DNA from: Gemmatimonadota bacterium
GTDB lineage: Bacteria > Gemmatimonadota > Gemmatimonadetes > Longimicrobiales > Gaopeijiaceae
DNA: 7,388 nt
NCBI GenBank assembly: GCA_002731735.1
Contig: PCCM01000038.1
Coordinates: forward strand, 12,412 to 19,799
Reading direction: 5' to 3'
Under the pieces are notes generated by a model, which was not told the DNA's origin, searched no databases, and saw nothing but the letters and a program-made list of their open reading frames with translations. Of the stretch, positions 6,546-7,388 are shown piece by piece. The position numbers were made by a program, and so were the translations under genes. Numbering within the stretch: position 1 is the stretch's first letter; each line of letters starts with the position of its first letter.

Positions 6546-7070
6546 CTAGGGGTCCCCCGTGAGCCGCGAGACTACTTCCTCGATTACGGCGTCAGCCCGC
6601 TCCTCGATTTCGGCCGGAGTCCGATCCTGAATCGGGTGTGAAACGAAAACGGCCTCCAAGTCGGGGCGCCCCAGCCGGCTCGCCTGTACCCTTGCCGCAG
6701 TGCGGAACTCAGATGTGGCCAAGGGCACAGCGGGAATTCCTTCCGCTTCGAGTCGAACGCTGTCGTGCAAACTGCACGTTGTGCAGGAGCCTCAGTCGGC
6801 CAGGGCTTCGATCACCCCATCCACGAATGCGAGCCTCTCCAGCAGCGCTCCGGGAGCCGGCTTCGTGTAGGTCGGCTTGGTTTCACGCACGATGCGCGAA
6901 ACACCGTACCGCTCCTTCAGGAGGTGCTCCAGCCGGTCCAGGAGCTCGCTCCCTCGGGGCTTGCTGATGTCGAGGAGCGCGAGTGTCTTGCCCTCCAGGC
7001 TGTCGAGCCGCGGTGCAGGCGACTGCTGGCCCGCGGAGCGTTCATCGAGCGGGTTCACCAACGTAGACAT
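6546..7070 (-). CDS. UGSC-family selenoprotein with in-frame UGA (Sec) at codon 93
   Basis: Read through one TGA (6794-6792), the minus-strand frame from ATG 7070 to TAG 6548-6546 gives 174 residues. Codon 93 is the TGA and is followed by G-S-C-T-T-C-S, so the product carries U93-G-S-C96-T-T-C99. The protein continues without a break into family-typical sequence: LHDSVRLEAEGIPAV, then TSEF, then HPIQDRTPAEI at 145-155. I recognise this as the UGSC (seleno)protein family, known mainly from bacterial genomes and marine metagenomes. It is thought to be redox-active; the reaction is unknown. No signal peptide is visible, so it should be cytoplasmic. ATG 7070 has AAAGGAG 5 bases upstream. A bacterial SECIS-like hairpin lies where expected (separate entry). 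The gene follows a hypothetical gene by 29 bp. Translation as described needs SelA, SelB, SelC and SelD elsewhere in the genome. Without read-through the product would end after 92 residues. Confidence 0.85.
6764..6778 (-). promoter_or_regulatory. Candidate bacterial SECIS hairpin
   Basis: On the minus strand CGTGCA (6778-6773), loop GTT (6772-6770) and TGCACG (6769-6764) form a perfect 6-bp stem. Nineteen bases separate the TGA from the loop, and the loop begins with G followed by U in RNA. This fits the accepted bacterial SECIS pattern: a hairpin in the coding region just after UGA, the loop about 16-37 bases away, and a G in the first two loop positions. It is the expected SelB binding site. 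Confidence 0.75.
6792..6794 (-). other. Recoded UGA selenocysteine codon
   Basis: This TGA lies in frame between GAC and GGC and replaces the first residue of the U-G-S-C redox motif. Coding similarity to one family continues on both sides in the same frame, which rules out an ordinary gene end. Confidence 0.85.
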
Positions 7071-7075
7071 CGAAT

Positions 7076-7082
7076 CTCCTTT
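7076..7082 (-). promoter_or_regulatory. Shine-Dalgarno of the selenoprotein gene
   Basis: AAAGGAG on the minus strand, 5 bases before ATG 7070, decides the start. The in-frame GTG at 7106 lies upstream of this site and would overlap the preceding gene. Confidence 0.75.
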
Positions 7083-7099
7083 CTGCGTGTTTCGCCTAC

Positions 7100-7388
7100 C
7101 TACCACTTCACCGGGTATGTCACGATCTGAGATCCCTCAGCGCCCGTCAGCCATCCCCCCATGACCGCAGAAAACTTTCCGGCCGTCCCGCCTGCCACAA
7201 TGATCCCAATCTGGGAGGGGTCCTTGAACTTCCGGTAGTGGGGCTCACCATCGATCAGAACCTCCTCGTAGGAATCACGGGCCTGCGTACCCTCCGTGCC
7301 CTCGTGGTCGAACGCCCGCAAGGGAACACCGGTGTTCTCGAAAAGGAAGTCGCGCACGTCACTCTTGGCGAATCCATCCGAACTCAGG
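7100..7388 (-). CDS. Hypothetical protein upstream of the selenoprotein, 3' end only (5' partial)
   Basis: The minus-strand frame is open from the window edge to TAG 7102-7100, giving the last 95 residues. The GTG at 7357 is internal, because coding-like sequence (SSDGFAKSD) precedes it. Visible features are an FAKSDVRDFLFENTGVPL segment, a charged middle, and a glycine-rich block IIVAGGTAGKFSAVMGGWL followed by a short C-terminal strand ending TYPVKW. The glycine-rich block could be a ligand loop, but no named domain can be assigned from this part. The gene ends 29 bp before the selenoprotein start on the same strand, so the two are almost certainly co-transcribed. My recollection is that proteins with a similar VAGG-containing C-terminus occur beside UGSC genes, which would make this a functional partner; I cannot confirm that here. 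Confidence 0.75.
   Translation of the reverse strand, partial: LSSDGFAKSDVRDFLFENTGVPLRAFDHEGTEGTQARDSYEEVLIDGEPHYRKFKDPSQIGIIVAGGTAGKFSAVMGGWLTGAEGSQIVTYPVKW

Noticed and set aside
6546..6770. Independent minus-strand gene starting at TTG 6770
   Set aside because: It is the C-terminal half of the selenoprotein; the TTG is a Leu codon inside the conserved motif and has no ribosome site.
6792..6794. TGA as a sequencing error or pseudogene stop
   Set aside because: The frame is unbroken on both sides, the TGA falls exactly on the family's Sec position, and a SECIS-like hairpin follows at the right distance.

Overview
This high-GC bacterial window looks like Gemmatimonadota or a similar phylum (Acidobacteriota-like gene content). 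That is inferred from gene types: a DUF5916-type outer-membrane barrel, a cytochrome c/copper monooxygenase fusion, a secreted metallo-beta-lactamase-fold hydrolase, a large PqqL-like M16 peptidase and a UGSC-family selenoprotein. No rRNA, tRNA, CRISPR array or insertion sequence was seen.

Left part, plus strand. The window opens inside the last 174 codons of a DUF5916-like beta-barrel protein (1-525). An intergenic stretch follows that may hold, on the minus strand, the worn-down 3' end of an ABC permease (564 to about 612). Next is a 92-residue single-pass membrane protein with a tail crowded with Cys and His (741-1019). A gene-free stretch (1020-1292) carries a nested stem-loop. Then come two exported proteins, probably co-transcribed: a c-type cytochrome fused to a PHM-like copper monooxygenase (1293-2576) and an MBL-fold hydrolase (2631-3506).

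Right part, minus strand, convergent with the left. In transcription order it holds the end of a hypothetical gene (7388-7100), a 174-residue UGSC-family selenoprotein (7070-6546) and a 978-residue M16 zinc peptidase (6483-3547).

The most notable content is the selenoprotein. Its reading frame is interrupted by one in-frame TGA at 6794-6792, followed at once by Gly-Ser-Cys-Thr-Thr-Cys, the family's signature U-G-S-C motif. Nineteen bases after the TGA there is a perfect 6-bp hairpin with a GTT loop, which matches a bacterial SECIS element. Ordinary gene callers would report two truncated proteins here. The truncated gene just upstream, 29 bp away, is probably its operon partner. A second point of interest is the Cys/His-rich membrane miniprotein upstream of the copper/haem enzyme. 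It may bind metal, but any link to the enzyme is inference from position only.
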